DNA from: Thermohalobaculum sp039821125
GTDB taxonomy: Bacteria; Pseudomonadota; Alphaproteobacteria; Rhodobacterales; Rhodobacteraceae
Direction of reading: 5' to 3'
Assembly: GCA_039821125.1 (NCBI GenBank)
Contig: JBCBOR010000004.1
Location: 62,001 to 126,000 of the forward strand
DNA: 64,000 nucleotides
Part shown: one piece after another, positions 36,218 through 44,750 of the stretch
Layout: every line of letters starts with the position of its first letter
Numbering within the stretch: the first letter of the stretch is position 1
Notes under the pieces: model-generated
Databases searched by the model: none
Seen by the model: only the letters and a program-made list of their open reading frames with translations
Told to the model about the DNA's origin: nothing
Position numbers and translations under genes: made by a program

Positions 36218-36873
36218 ATGATCGCATCAATCACGAAGTCCGTTGGGTCGAGCATCGGAGTGTTGCGCCCCGACGTGCCGGGCGCACTGACGAGCGGGCC
36301 GCAACAGCCCGCCCCGGAGAAATCAGACACTGCAGAGGAGGCACCGCGTGTTTCCGGATCCGTTGGCAGTGATGAAAGCGGTCTGGGAACGGGGGCTCGG
36401 CGTGGTCTGATCGGGTCAAAGGCGGAGCGCTCGGTGAGACGGATACGCAAACGGGTCTCACCGAGGCCGAGAAAGAAGTCGTCGACAAGCTGCGCGCGCG
36501 CGACGTCGAGGTGCGACGCCACGAGGAAGCGCATGCGCGCGTCGGCGGGCAATATGCCGGTCAGCCGTCTTACAGCTATCAGACCGGTCCGGACGGCAAG
36601 CGCTATGCGATCGGTGGGGAGGTTCCCATCGACGTGGCTCCGGTGCCTGACGACGCGAAAGCGACGATCGAGAAGATGATCGTGGTCAAGGCCGCGGCGC
36701 TCGCTCCGGCGGAGCCATCGACGGCCGACTGGCGGATCGCCACATTGGCTGAGGCGCAGCGGCTGCAGGCTCAGGCGGATCTGGCGAAGGACCGTATGGA
36801 GCAGGCGTTTGGAAGAACCGACGATGGCGCGCCGACAAACGGCCCGGTCGAGCCCCTGGATCTCGCCGCCTAG
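36218..36873 (+). pseudogene. HEEAH-motif putative metalloprotease family (SprA-related) gene with frameshift
   Basis: The N-terminal part reads from ATG 36218 (ITKSVGSSIGVLRPDVPGA, then SGSVGSDESGLGTG). The C-terminal part reads in another frame up to the stop at 36873 (GGALGETDTQTGLTEAEKEV, RRHEEAHARVGGQYAG, GEVPIDVAPVPDDAKATIEK). Joining them needs a -1 shift between 36376, where TGATGA closes the second frame upstream, and about 36421; a G5 run at 36391-36395 is the likely site. The joined product would be about 218 residues with a zinc-type HEEAH motif. This is a real mutation, a sequencing error, or programmed slippage. The SprA-related label is from memory of the family. Confidence 0.72.
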
Positions 36874-36894
36874 GCGACATGGCATCCGCCAGGA

Positions 36895-37587
36895 TCAGGG
36901 GCAGCCAGCCTCGGTCCAAGCAAACAGCGCGTCATTGAATGCGCCCTCGTCGACCGGATCGTCCGCTTCACGCGGCAGATATCGCGTCTCCTGCAGATAA
37001 CCGGTCACCTCGGCGAGGGTGAGCGTCTCCAGCCGGATCGCCTCGATGCGATCCTCGACCGAGCCTGCAACTTCGCCCAACTGGCACCGCGCCTCGGCCC
37101 GCCCGGCGAAGGCATCTCCGAAATCCGGGACCTCCTTGATGACGACGGAGTAGTCGCCGACTGCCTCGGCATAGGCTCCGGTGGCCACGTAGACTCCGGC
37201 ACGGTTGAAGTGCGCGTTCAGATAGCCCGGCGACAGTTCGATCGCCCGGGTGTATTCGCGGAGCGCACGGTCGTACTCGCGAAAATCCGCGTGGCTGTTG
37301 GCTTTGTTGTTGCGGGCTTTGGCGTCACCGGGATTCAGCTTGACCGCCTTCTCGTGATCGTCGAATGCCGCGATATAGTTCCCCAAGGCGGCATAGGCGA
37401 CAGCGCGGTTCGAATACGCCCATGAGGCGCGCAGGCCCTCGTACCGTCCGCTGTCGATCGCTTCGGTGCACGCCTCGATCCGCAGCCACCAGTCATCTTG
37501 CTGGGTGCAATCCTCAAGCGTACCAGCGCTCGCTGGCAGGGAGACAGACATCAGCGCCCCCGACAGCAGAGCGGCGCGCGCGATCAT
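36895..37587 (-). CDS. Exported TPR protein, paralogue 3 of a tandem set
   Basis: A 230-residue protein with signal peptide (MIARAALLSGALMSVSLPASA). TPR repeats are visible from about 55 (AYSNRAVAYAALGNYIAAFD, ANSHADFREYDRALREYTRA, FNRAGVYVATGAYAEAVGDY). It shares with its two upstream neighbours a Cys pair near the mature N-terminus, a Cys in a late TPR (AEARCQLG) and the ending DALFAWTEAGCP, though its C-terminal module lacks the glycine-rich DG turn seen in the others. 198 nt separate it from the next paralogue, so it may have its own promoter. Convergent with the frameshifted gene. Confidence 0.82.
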   Translation of the reverse strand: MIARAALLSGALMSVSLPASAGTLEDCTQQDDWWLRIEACTEAIDSGRYEGLRASWAYSNRAVAYAALGNYIAAFDDHEKAVKLNPGDAKARNNKANSHADFREYDRALREYTRAIELSPGYLNAHFNRAGVYVATGAYAEAVGDYSVVIKEVPDFGDAFAGRAEARCQLGEVAGSVEDRIEAIRLETLTLAEVTGYLQETRYLPREADDPVDEGAFNDALFAWTEAGCP

Positions 37588-37785
37588 GAACCCATTCCTG
37601 TGGCACCAACTCATACCGTGTTTCAGGTCCAGACCCGTCTTGCACTGGCCCAGGGGTCACCCGGACAGCGTTGTCGTTTCTCCGGTCAGGGCTGTCCACA
37701 CGACGACCCCACGTACTGTGAGAAGTCTACCATATTGAAACCACGTGCAAACCCGTGATCGGGTGGGCAGATTGGCGCGTGTGCG

Positions 37786-38520
37786 CTATCGGACAGGTAG
37801 GCATCCGGCGCGTGTCCAAGCGCGGAGCGCAGCGCGGGAGCCACGACCGAACTTGCCATCGATCGGGCCTCGGTAGTGCCCGGCATTCTGCAGGACCCGC
37901 TGGAAGGCGCTCGGATCGATGTGACCGCGATTGATCGCGTCCAGCCTCGCTGCGGACGATGTCTTTGCACGGCCAAGGCGGCAGTTGGCGGTGGCCAAGC
38001 CAAGCCGGGCGCCGCGATGATCCGGGTCGAGGTCGAGCGCCTGTCGATAGTCGGCCAGGGCAGCGCGGGGGTTGCCCAGTTCCTCGTGGTCGACCCCGCG
38101 ATTGTGCCATGCCGAGACATACTTGGGGTCGATCTCGATCGCACGGCTATGATCGGCCAGTGCTTTCAGCATATCCCCGAGCGCCGCGTGCGCGTTCCCC
38201 CGATTCGAGAACGCCGCGGCATTGTCCGGGTCCAGAGCGATGGCTGCGTCGTAGTCCGCAAGGGCAGCGAGGTAGTTGCCGCGCGCAGCATGGGCCAATC
38301 CGCGATTGTTCAGTGCCCAGACTGCGCGTGCACCGGCCCAATCTGGGGAGTCGATGATCGCCGAACACGCGTCGATCGCGGGACCGGTCGCCTCGACCCT
38401 CTGGCATGCGGCAATCTCGGGATCAGATCGCGCTACGTCCGCCGCGCCAGCGCTCGGGGCCATGCCAGCGGCATGCGCAAACGCCAGGCAGACGGCGATG
38501 GTGGTGCGAAGGTCTGTCAC
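37786..38520 (-). CDS. Exported TPR protein with peptidoglycan-binding-like C-terminus, paralogue 2
   Basis: A 244-residue protein with signal peptide (1-26, ending SAGAA). Three or four TPRs follow: LNNRGLAHAARGNYLAALAD, FSNRGNAHAALGDMLKALAD, WHNRGVDHEELGNPRAALAD. Late TPR Cys in ATANCRLG. The C-terminal 35 residues (LQNAGHYRGPIDGKFGRGSR, AALRAWTRAGC) resemble a degenerate PG_binding_1 repeat. It lies 29 nt after paralogue 1, consistent with an operon. Likely a periplasmic scaffold at the cell wall; partner unknown. Confidence 0.85.
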   Translation of the reverse strand: MTDLRTTIAVCLAFAHAAGMAPSAGAADVARSDPEIAACQRVEATGPAIDACSAIIDSPDWAGARAVWALNNRGLAHAARGNYLAALADYDAAIALDPDNAAAFSNRGNAHAALGDMLKALADHSRAIEIDPKYVSAWHNRGVDHEELGNPRAALADYRQALDLDPDHRGARLGLATANCRLGRAKTSSAARLDAINRGHIDPSAFQRVLQNAGHYRGPIDGKFGRGSRAALRAWTRAGCLPVR

Positions 38521-38549
38521 GCCGCGTCAGCCTGGAAAATCGGTCGGTC

Positions 38550-39269
38550 TCAGTTCAAGCGGGTCTTGGGCGCGTTCGGGCAGCCGCCCTTGGTCCATTC
38601 CAGCAGCGCATCCTCGGAATCCGGTCCCCAGATGCCGTCGCTTGGCCCGTCATAGTACCCGGACTTTCTCAGACCGCTCTGGGCTGCTGCTGCTGTGAAC
38701 CGCCCCGCGTAAAGCGCCTGGATCCGGTCACGATACGCCTGATCGACGGCGCCCAACTCGCAGTTCACATTCGCCCGGTTGTTCCAGAGGTCGGCGTCAT
38801 TCGCGTCGATGGTCAGGGCGAGGTTCAGATCCTCGACCGCCGCGGTATACCGCCCAACCGAGGCGCGGGCGACCGCACGATTGTTGAGCGCCCGGACCGA
38901 GTCCGGTTCGACCGCCAATGCCTCGGAGAACGCCGATATCGCGGCATCCTGATCCCCGCGGATGTAGTGGACCAGACCGATCTCGGTCATGGCCTTGCTG
39001 TTGATGACGCTCAGGTCTGACGCTTCGTCGAAATGGCCGAGCGCTGCATCGAGGTTCCCGGACTTCCGCTCGTGCAGGCCGAGGGCCAGAAAGACTTCCG
39101 CCCGCTCAGCCGTGGTGAGGTCCTCGTTCAGGGCCTGCTCACAGGCCGGCACGCCGATATCGGCATCCAACTCGTTCAGGCACGTCAGGAAGTCGTCAGC
39201 CATGACCGCCGAGGGCAGCGCCATCCCGACAGCAACGGCCGCACCGTAAAACACGTCTCGCAGTTGCAT
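38550..39269 (-). CDS. Exported TPR protein with peptidoglycan-binding-like C-terminus, paralogue 1
   Basis: A 239-residue protein with signal peptide (1-24, AVMA-D). TPRs: FLALGLHERKSGNLDAALGH, TEIGLVHYIRGDQDAAISAF, LNNRAVARASVGRYTAAVED. Cys positions match paralogues 2 and 3: two near the mature N-terminus (LTCLNELD, VPACEQAL), one in ANVNCELG and one in KGGCPNAP. C-terminal module LRKSGYYDGPSDGIWGPDSE is the best preserved peptidoglycan-binding-like copy. First gene of the set. Confidence 0.85.
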   Translation of the reverse strand: MQLRDVFYGAAVAVGMALPSAVMADDFLTCLNELDADIGVPACEQALNEDLTTAERAEVFLALGLHERKSGNLDAALGHFDEASDLSVINSKAMTEIGLVHYIRGDQDAAISAFSEALAVEPDSVRALNNRAVARASVGRYTAAVEDLNLALTIDANDADLWNNRANVNCELGAVDQAYRDRIQALYAGRFTAAAAQSGLRKSGYYDGPSDGIWGPDSEDALLEWTKGGCPNAPKTRLN

Positions 39270-39378
39270 TGCCTGACCCTCCCCAGAAGTCCGACATCAC
39301 CAAAACACGATGGTTACAATACCATGAATGGCGCGGCGACGCCTAGTCCTGCCGCTGTGTTGGAACGGGACAGAGGGA

Positions 39379-39765
39379 TCAGACGCGGGACGCACGCCCC
39401 GGTCGGAGAGCATAGTTGGACCACGCGGTCGCACAATGTTCGCTTTCGCCGCGCAGGGCCCCGCATGCGCTGTCGATCACAACAACCAGAAAAAACCACC
39501 CCGCCCGCGGCAGCATCCCGCGCGATGTGCGACGCGACCGGTGGCATCGCGCGGAGAATGTCATCTCAGGACAGCCGCCGGTCAGAAAGTTCAGGATCTG
39601 CGAGGCACGGAAGAGAACCGTAACCGTTACCTCCGCTGACCGGACGTCTTCGGGCAGGTCTTCGGTCATCAGCCGGGCGAGCGTGCGCTTCCATCCGGGG
39701 CGGACAGGACCGCCGCCCTGTGCATCGAACGCCACTTCCGCCGCATCAACGGGAAGTACTGCCAT
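39379..39765 (-). CDS. Small protein of unknown function, doubtful
   Basis: A possible 128-residue protein. The first 65 codons have neighbour-like codon use and a plausible start (GAGGCAGGC before ATG 39765); they include MAVLPVDAAEVAFDAQ and WKRTLARLMTEDLPEDVR. The second half turns Arg/Cys/Ser-rich and reads like out-of-frame sequence, so the true gene may be shorter, broken or absent. No family recognised. Confidence 0.3.
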   Translation of the reverse strand: MAVLPVDAAEVAFDAQGGGPVRPGWKRTLARLMTEDLPEDVRSAEVTVTVLFRASQILNFLTGGCPEMTFSARCHRSRRTSRGMLPRAGWFFLVVVIDSACGALRGESEHCATAWSNYALRPGRASRV

Positions 39766-39808
39766 GCCTGCCTCGACCTTATCGCGGTTGTTCCACGTTC
39801 CGGTGGCC

Positions 39809-39817
39809 TGTGGATAA
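39809..39817 (-). promoter_or_regulatory. Single consensus DnaA box
   Basis: TTATCCACA on the minus strand. Alone, with no AT-rich unwinding region or further boxes, it is more likely a titration or regulatory site, or chance, than an origin. Confidence 0.35.
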
Positions 39818-39932
39818 CTCTGCCCATCGACACTTGGATTGCGGTGGGATGACAGTCCTGCGACATTTTCCGTGGTTACGTTGCAAATCGGCAATGACGG
39901 GCAGCGCGTCCCTTGAAACCTGCGCCAGGCCC

Positions 39933-39961
39933 TTGCCAAACCCTGCGCACGCAGTTAGGTA
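39933..39961 (+). promoter_or_regulatory. Candidate promoter of rpoZ-rel
   Basis: TTGCCA (39933-39938), 17-nt spacer, TAGGTA (39956-39961), 42 nt before ATG 40004. Reasonable sigma-70 spacing but an imperfect -10. Confidence 0.35.
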
Positions 39962-40003
39962 AGAGGCTTCTCAGGATCTTATCGTTTGGATGGAGCGCCG
40001 CAG

Positions 40004-40363
40004 ATGGCTCGCGTGACTGTTGAAGACTGTATCGACAAGGTGCCGAACCGTTTCGATCTGGTGATGCTTGCGGCGCACCGGGCACGGACAATCTCGTCGG
40101 GCGCGCCGATCACGATCGAGCGCGACAACGACAAGAACCCGATCGTTGCCTTGCGCGAGATCGAGGAAGAGACGTTGACCCCTGAGGTTCTGCTCGAAGA
40201 AGCGATCGAGAGCCATCAGCGGCATATCGAGGTTGACGAGCCGGAAGAAGACAACATGGCCCTGCTGATGTCTGGCGGCCCGGAAGCGCCTTCACAGCCT
40301 GCGTCAGATGACCTCGACGAGGAAAAGCTGCTCCGCGCGCTCATGGCCGAGCAGGGCAAGTAA
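40004..40363 (+). CDS. rpoZ: DNA-directed RNA polymerase omega subunit
   Basis: 119-residue omega subunit that helps beta-prime fold and forms part of the ppGpp site. MARVTVEDCIDKVPNRFDLVMLAAHRARTI and NPIVALREIEEET are diagnostic; the acidic C-terminal extension (EVDEPEEDNM onward) is usual in alphaproteobacteria. GGAGCGCCGCAG precedes ATG 40004. The rel gene follows after 45 nt, linking the ppGpp target with its synthase. Confidence 0.97.
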   Translation: MARVTVEDCIDKVPNRFDLVMLAAHRARTISSGAPITIERDNDKNPIVALREIEEETLTPEVLLEEAIESHQRHIEVDEPEEDNMALLMSGGPEAPSQPASDDLDEEKLLRALMAEQGK

Positions 40364-40408
40364 CCGGCCCTGAACGGCGGCCGCCTGAATGGCGGCAAGG
40401 AGGTCCCG

Positions 40409-42598
40409 GTGATCCGACAGTTCGAATTGGTCGAGCGGGTCCGGGATTACAATCCAGCCACCGATGAGGACATGCTCAACCGCGCCTATGTGTACGGCGC
40501 GAAGGTGCATGCGAATCAGAAGCGCGCAAACGGGGACCCCTATTTCGGGCATCCGTTGGAGGTCGCGTCGATCCTGACAGATCTGCGCCTTGATGATGCG
40601 TCGATCGTGACGGCTTTGCTGCATGACGCGATCGAGGACACCGAAGCGACGTATGTCGAGATCACCAAGCTCTTTGGCTCGGAGATTGCGGATCTGGTCA
40701 ACGGCGTCACCAAGCTTACGCAGCTTGAACTGACATCGAAGGAATCCGCGCAGGCCGAGAACTTTCGCAAGCTGCTGCTCGCGATGTCCAAGGATGTCCG
40801 GGTCATTCTGGTCAAGCTCGCTGACCGGCTGCACAACATGCGCACCATCGGCAATCTGCGCGACGAGAAACGCCAGCGAATTGCCCGGGAGACGATGGAG
40901 ATCTACGCTCCCCTCGCGGGACGCATGGGGATGCAGACCATCCGCGAGCAACTCGAGGATCTGAGTTTCGAGGTGTTGAACCCCGAAGCGCGGACCTCGA
41001 TCATGCGCCGGTTCCTAAAGCTGCGCCGCGAGACGGGGGACCTGATCCCGGAAATCTCGGCGCAGATCCGGGCCTTCACCGACGAGGCAGAACTGGATGT
41101 AGTAATCGAGGGCCGGGAGAAGCGCCCCTACTCGGTCTGGCGCAAAATGGAGGAGAAGCAGACCGGGTTCTCCCAGCTTTCGGACATCTACGCGTTCCGG
41201 ATCATTTGCGCCGATGAGGCCGATTGCTACCGCGCGCTGGGCGCTGTGCATCGCAAATGGCGCGCGGTGCCGGGGCGATTCAAGGATTACATCTCCAGCC
41301 CGAAGGCCAACGGGTACAGGTCGCTGCATACGACGGTCTATTCATCTTCGGCCACACGGGTCGAGATCCAGATCCGAACCGAAAAGATGCACGCTGTCGC
41401 CGAGACGGGGGTGGCGGCGCACTGGGCCTACAAGGATGGCGAGCGGGCCGAGAACCCGTTTGCGGTTGATCCCTACACCTGGCTGCGGGACCTGGTCGCG
41501 CGGCTGGAGAAGGGTGACGAGCCGCAGGAGTTTCTGGAACACGTCAAGCTGGACATGTTCCATGATCAGGTTTTCTGCTTCACGCCCAAGGGCGATGTGA
41601 TCGGACTGCCGCGCGGGGCAACGCCGATCGACTTTGCCTATGCGATCCACACCAAGGTCGGGAATCATTGCGCCGGTGCGCTGGTTGACGGACGCCGTGT
41701 GCCGCTCTGGACGCGGCTGCGCAACGGCCAGCAGATCGAGATCATCACGGCGCGCGGTCAGACACCGTCGCCGCATTGGGAGGATATCGCGCGAACGGGT
41801 CGTGCGAAGGCGGCGGTTCGGCGCGCTGTGCGCGGACGGATGCGGACCGAACAGATCTCGCTCGGCCGGGATCTCGCGACCCAGGGCTTTGCACGGGCCG
41901 GGCGGGATGCGGGCGACAAGGCGTTTGCCGTGGCCGCCGAACGGCTGGGTTATGACGATCCGGACACGATGCTCGCTGATCTGGCCCGCAGCGATGTGAC
42001 GGTCGCGCAGATCATCGCTGCCGTTTATCCCTTGCAGCCCGAGGAAAACGAGCCGGTGCCGGAGAATTCCAACGCGATCAAGGTTCGTGGGATCCGGCGC
42101 AATCAGGCGACGCAGTTCTGTGATTGCTGCTGGCCGATACCGGGCGACAGAATCATGGGCGTCGCCCGGCGCAGCGGTATGGTGGTCCATGCCATATTTT
42201 GCCCGATGCTCGAGAAGTTCGAGGACGATCTCGACCGCTGGCACGATCTTTCGTGGGACGAGGACGCCGCGAAGTACGCGCATAATGTCGCACGGATCGA
42301 ACTGACCTTGGCCAATCAGCCCGGTGCGATGGGCCAGGTGTGCACGTTGGTTGGCGAGCAACGGGCCAACATCGACAATCTTGCGATCACCACACGAAAG
42401 CCCGATTTCTTCCTCATGACCATGGATCTGGAAGTCAGAGACACTAAACACTTGAGTGATATCCTCAGTGCTCTCAAGGCTCAGAGTTTCGTGAACCATG
42501 TTGCCCGCGCTATGAAACCGCTCCTATCTCAACGTGAGCAGGGCGATCCCGGCGATGGCAGACCGCCGATGGGCGCGCTCTCGGAGATGAGGCACTAG
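40409..42598 (+). CDS. rel: Bifunctional (p)ppGpp synthetase/hydrolase, RelA/SpoT family
   Basis: A 729-residue long RSH protein, the stringent-response enzyme. HD hydrolase domain with GHPLEVASILTDL, LLHDAIEDT and LADRLHNMRTI, apparently complete; synthetase domain with KRPYSVWRKMEEKQTGFSQL, SDIYAFRII and GYRSLHTTV; TGS domain (VFCFTPKGDVIGLPRGATPI); zinc-finger-like helical region with CDCCWP; C-terminal ACT domain. Start GTG 40409 has a perfect AAGGAGG 8 nt upstream. Both activities should be intact, as expected for the single long RSH of alphaproteobacteria. Confidence 0.96.
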   Translation: MIRQFELVERVRDYNPATDEDMLNRAYVYGAKVHANQKRANGDPYFGHPLEVASILTDLRLDDASIVTALLHDAIEDTEATYVEITKLFGSEIADLVNGVTKLTQLELTSKESAQAENFRKLLLAMSKDVRVILVKLADRLHNMRTIGNLRDEKRQRIARETMEIYAPLAGRMGMQTIREQLEDLSFEVLNPEARTSIMRRFLKLRRETGDLIPEISAQIRAFTDEAELDVVIEGREKRPYSVWRKMEEKQTGFSQLSDIYAFRIICADEADCYRALGAVHRKWRAVPGRFKDYISSPKANGYRSLHTTVYSSSATRVEIQIRTEKMHAVAETGVAAHWAYKDGERAENPFAVDPYTWLRDLVARLEKGDEPQEFLEHVKLDMFHDQVFCFTPKGDVIGLPRGATPIDFAYAIHTKVGNHCAGALVDGRRVPLWTRLRNGQQIEIITARGQTPSPHWEDIARTGRAKAAVRRAVRGRMRTEQISLGRDLATQGFARAGRDAGDKAFAVAAERLGYDDPDTMLADLARSDVTVAQIIAAVYPLQPEENEPVPENSNAIKVRGIRRNQATQFCDCCWPIPGDRIMGVARRSGMVVHAIFCPMLEKFEDDLDRWHDLSWDEDAAKYAHNVARIELTLANQPGAMGQVCTLVGEQRANIDNLAITTRKPDFFLMTMDLEVRDTKHLSDILSALKAQSFVNHVARAMKPLLSQREQGDPGDGRPPMGALSEMRH

Positions 42599-42647
42599 AT
42601 CCGGTCCTGCGGCTGGGGTGAGAGAGAAACGCGGAATACAGACGGAA

Positions 42648-43313
42648 ATGATCTTCAAGAGGCGCGATAGAGCATCGTTCTGGAACCGCGTGCGCGAGTT
42701 CTTTGCGCCGCGCAAGGGCTTCTGGCGAGGCATGGACTATATCGGCAAGCGCATGCGCCGCCTGCCGGACAGCCCCCACCGGATCGCGCTTGGGTTTGCC
42801 TGCGGTGCGTTCGCGTCGTTCACGCCCTTTTTCACGCTGCACTTCTTTCTCGCTGCCGCACTGGCCTGGTGCGTGCGTGGCAACATCCTGGCATCGCTGT
42901 TCGGAACCATTGTCGGCAATCCGCTGACCTTCCCGGTGATCTCGGCGGTTTCGCTCTATCTTGGGCGCTGGATCATGGGGCGGAACGGCGACGGCTCGGA
43001 TTTCGAGGCGATCACCGCGGCCTTTGCCGAGGCGTTCAACTCGATCTGGGGTACGATGAAAAGCTGGTTCGGCTATGGGCCGAGCATGCTCGATGGGTTT
43101 CTGGTCTTCCTCGACGATGTGTTTCTGCCCTACCTCATCGGCGGGATCATTCCGGGCCTGATCGCCGGTGCGATCTTTTATGTGATTATCGGCCCGCTTG
43201 TGGCAGCCTATCAGGTGCGGCGGCGTAAAAAGCTGGACGAGATCCAGGCAAAGCAGCGCCGCAGCGTGGATGATGAACTGGCGGCCTATGCCGTGCCGGA
43301 AGGCAACGACTGA
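42648..43313 (+). CDS. DUF2062 membrane protein
   Basis: A 221-residue protein with a basic N-terminus and membrane helices at about 50-75, 80-105 and 160-190. DSPHRIALGFACGAFASFTPFF and FGTIVGNPLTFPVISA are the DUF2062 hallmarks. Family function unknown. Consistently found between rel and pdxJ in Rhodobacterales (from memory). ATG 42648 follows GACGGAA; the frame is open slightly further upstream. Confidence 0.9.
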   Translation: MIFKRRDRASFWNRVREFFAPRKGFWRGMDYIGKRMRRLPDSPHRIALGFACGAFASFTPFFTLHFFLAAALAWCVRGNILASLFGTIVGNPLTFPVISAVSLYLGRWIMGRNGDGSDFEAITAAFAEAFNSIWGTMKSWFGYGPSMLDGFLVFLDDVFLPYLIGGIIPGLIAGAIFYVIIGPLVAAYQVRRRKKLDEIQAKQRRSVDDELAAYAVPEGND

Positions 43314-43338
43314 GGCCGCCGCGACAAAGGCGGTAGGG

Positions 43339-44130
43339 ATGATGGGCGAGGCAACGCGGTCTCCGGTCGGGCCTCTTCGGCTGGGTGTGAACATCGACCA
43401 TGTGGCGACGATCCGGAATGCGCGGGGCGGCGGGCTACCCGACCCGGTGCGCGCGGCGAAACTGGCCGAACAAGCCGGGGCCGACGGCATCACGGCGCAT
43501 CTGCGCGAGGATCGCCGGCACATCACCGATGCGGATATCGACACGCTGATGCAGGATCTCACCCTGCCGCTGAACTTCGAGATGGCCGCGACCGACGAGA
43601 TGCAGGCGATTGCCCTGCGCCACAAGCCGCACGCCGTGTGCATTGTGCCCGAACGCCGTGAGGAACGGACCACCGAAGGCGGCCTCGAAGTCGCGCGCGA
43701 GGAGAACCGGCTCGCCCATTTCATCGCGCCTTTGCGGGACGCGGGATGCCGCGTGTCGATTTTCATCGCCGCGGATGCCAAGCAGATCGAAGCGGCGCAC
43801 CGGATTGGCGCGCCGGTGATCGAACTCCACACCGGCGCCTACTGCGACGCCCATGCCGAGGGGCGCTTTGACGAACGCGATGCCGAGTTGGAGCGCCTGC
43901 GCGAAATGGCGGCCTTCGCCTACGATCTTGGCCTCGAGGTGCATGCTGGCCACGGATTGACCTTCGACACGGTTGCCCCTGTGGCGGCCTTCCCGGAGGT
44001 TCTCGAGCTGAACATCGGCCATTTTCTGATCGGGGAGGCGATCTTCTCCGGTCTCGACAGCGCGATCCGGCGGATGCGCGAGTTGATGGACAGGGCCCGG
44101 CGTGACGCGTTCGGCGAGGGCGCAGCGTGA
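43339..44130 (+). CDS. pdxJ: Pyridoxine 5'-phosphate synthase
   Basis: Condenses 1-deoxyxylulose-5-phosphate with 3-amino-2-oxopropyl phosphate to make pyridoxine phosphate (vitamin B6 route). 263 residues, TIM barrel: RLGVNIDHVATIRNARGG, ITAHLREDRRHITDAD, PERREERTTEGGLEV, HTGAYCDAHA, HAGHGLTFDT, ELNIGHFLIGEAI. Two adjacent ATGs (43339, 43342) are equally good. Overlaps the LysE gene by 4 nt. Confidence 0.96.
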   Translation: MMGEATRSPVGPLRLGVNIDHVATIRNARGGGLPDPVRAAKLAEQAGADGITAHLREDRRHITDADIDTLMQDLTLPLNFEMAATDEMQAIALRHKPHAVCIVPERREERTTEGGLEVAREENRLAHFIAPLRDAGCRVSIFIAADAKQIEAAHRIGAPVIELHTGAYCDAHAEGRFDERDAELERLREMAAFAYDLGLEVHAGHGLTFDTVAPVAAFPEVLELNIGHFLIGEAIFSGLDSAIRRMRELMDRARRDAFGEGAA

Positions 44131-44750
44131 CCGATCTCGCCGCCTATGCGACCATCGCGGCCGCCTTTTTCGTGATCGCCGTCTCGCCGGGCCCCGCCAA
44201 CATTGCCAACGCCGTCGTCGCCATGAACCATGGACGTGTCGCAAGCTTGAGGTTTTCGCTCGGCCTGACCGCGGGTATTGGCGTCTGGGGCCTGGTCGCT
44301 GCGACCGGTCTCGGTGCTGTGCTCCAAGGTTCGGTCTACGTGCTCTCGGCCCTAAAGGTGCTTGGCGGTCTCTATCTGCTCTGGCTTGCTTGGCAGTCCG
44401 GAAGGCGCGCCGCCATGCCTGGTGCGGTGCCGGACATCCAGATCAGCACCGGGCGCTGGTTCTGGCGCGGTGTGATCCTCAACCTCTCCAATCCAAAGAC
44501 AGTGATTGCCTGGATGGCAGCGCTGGCTGTGGGGCTTGATGCAGGCGCAACGTTTGCCTCGGTCTTCCTTGGCTTTGCGGTTTGCCTTGCCGTCGCGCTG
44601 GCGGTGAACATCGGCTACATGCTGGTGTTCTCACGCTCCGCGATGATGCAGGCCTATGCGCGCGTGCGCCGCTGGGTTGATGGTGTTGTCGCCGGACTGT
44701 TCGCCATTGCGGGGCTGGGCCTGATCCGGTCAGCTCTCGCGAAGTCATGA
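44127..44750 (+). CDS. LysE family translocator, copy 1
   Basis: A 207-residue LysE/RhtB-type exporter with about six hydrophobic segments. VSPGPANIANAVVAMNHGRVA near the N-terminus and NLSNPKTVIAWMAALAVGL in the middle are family signatures. Exports amino acids or derivatives; substrate unknown. Overlaps pdxJ by 4 nt and copy 2 by 4 nt. Confidence 0.88.
   Translation: MTDLAAYATIAAAFFVIAVSPGPANIANAVVAMNHGRVASLRFSLGLTAGIGVWGLVAATGLGAVLQGSVYVLSALKVLGGLYLLWLAWQSGRRAAMPGAVPDIQISTGRWFWRGVILNLSNPKTVIAWMAALAVGLDAGATFASVFLGFAVCLAVALAVNIGYMLVFSRSAMMQAYARVRRWVDGVVAGLFAIAGLGLIRSALAKS

Larger units (their letters stand above)
39270..40003. other. Gene-poor gap between TPR set and rpoZ
   Basis: 734 bp with one weakly supported minus-strand reading frame (39379-39765), a consensus DnaA box (39809-39817) and the rpoZ promoter candidate. 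Several open frames overlap on both strands here and mostly read as Arg-rich noise; I see no RNA gene or repeat. Confidence 0.6.

Noticed and set aside
39809..39817. Replication origin suggested by a DnaA box
   Set aside because: Only one box, no AT-rich unwinding element and no dnaA, hemE or parAB nearby.
39314..39817. Several plus- and minus-strand frames of 77-133 codons before rpoZ
   Set aside because: Overlapping Arg/Pro/Ser-rich frames with no ribosome-binding sites; only the minus-strand 39379-39765 frame was kept, at low confidence.
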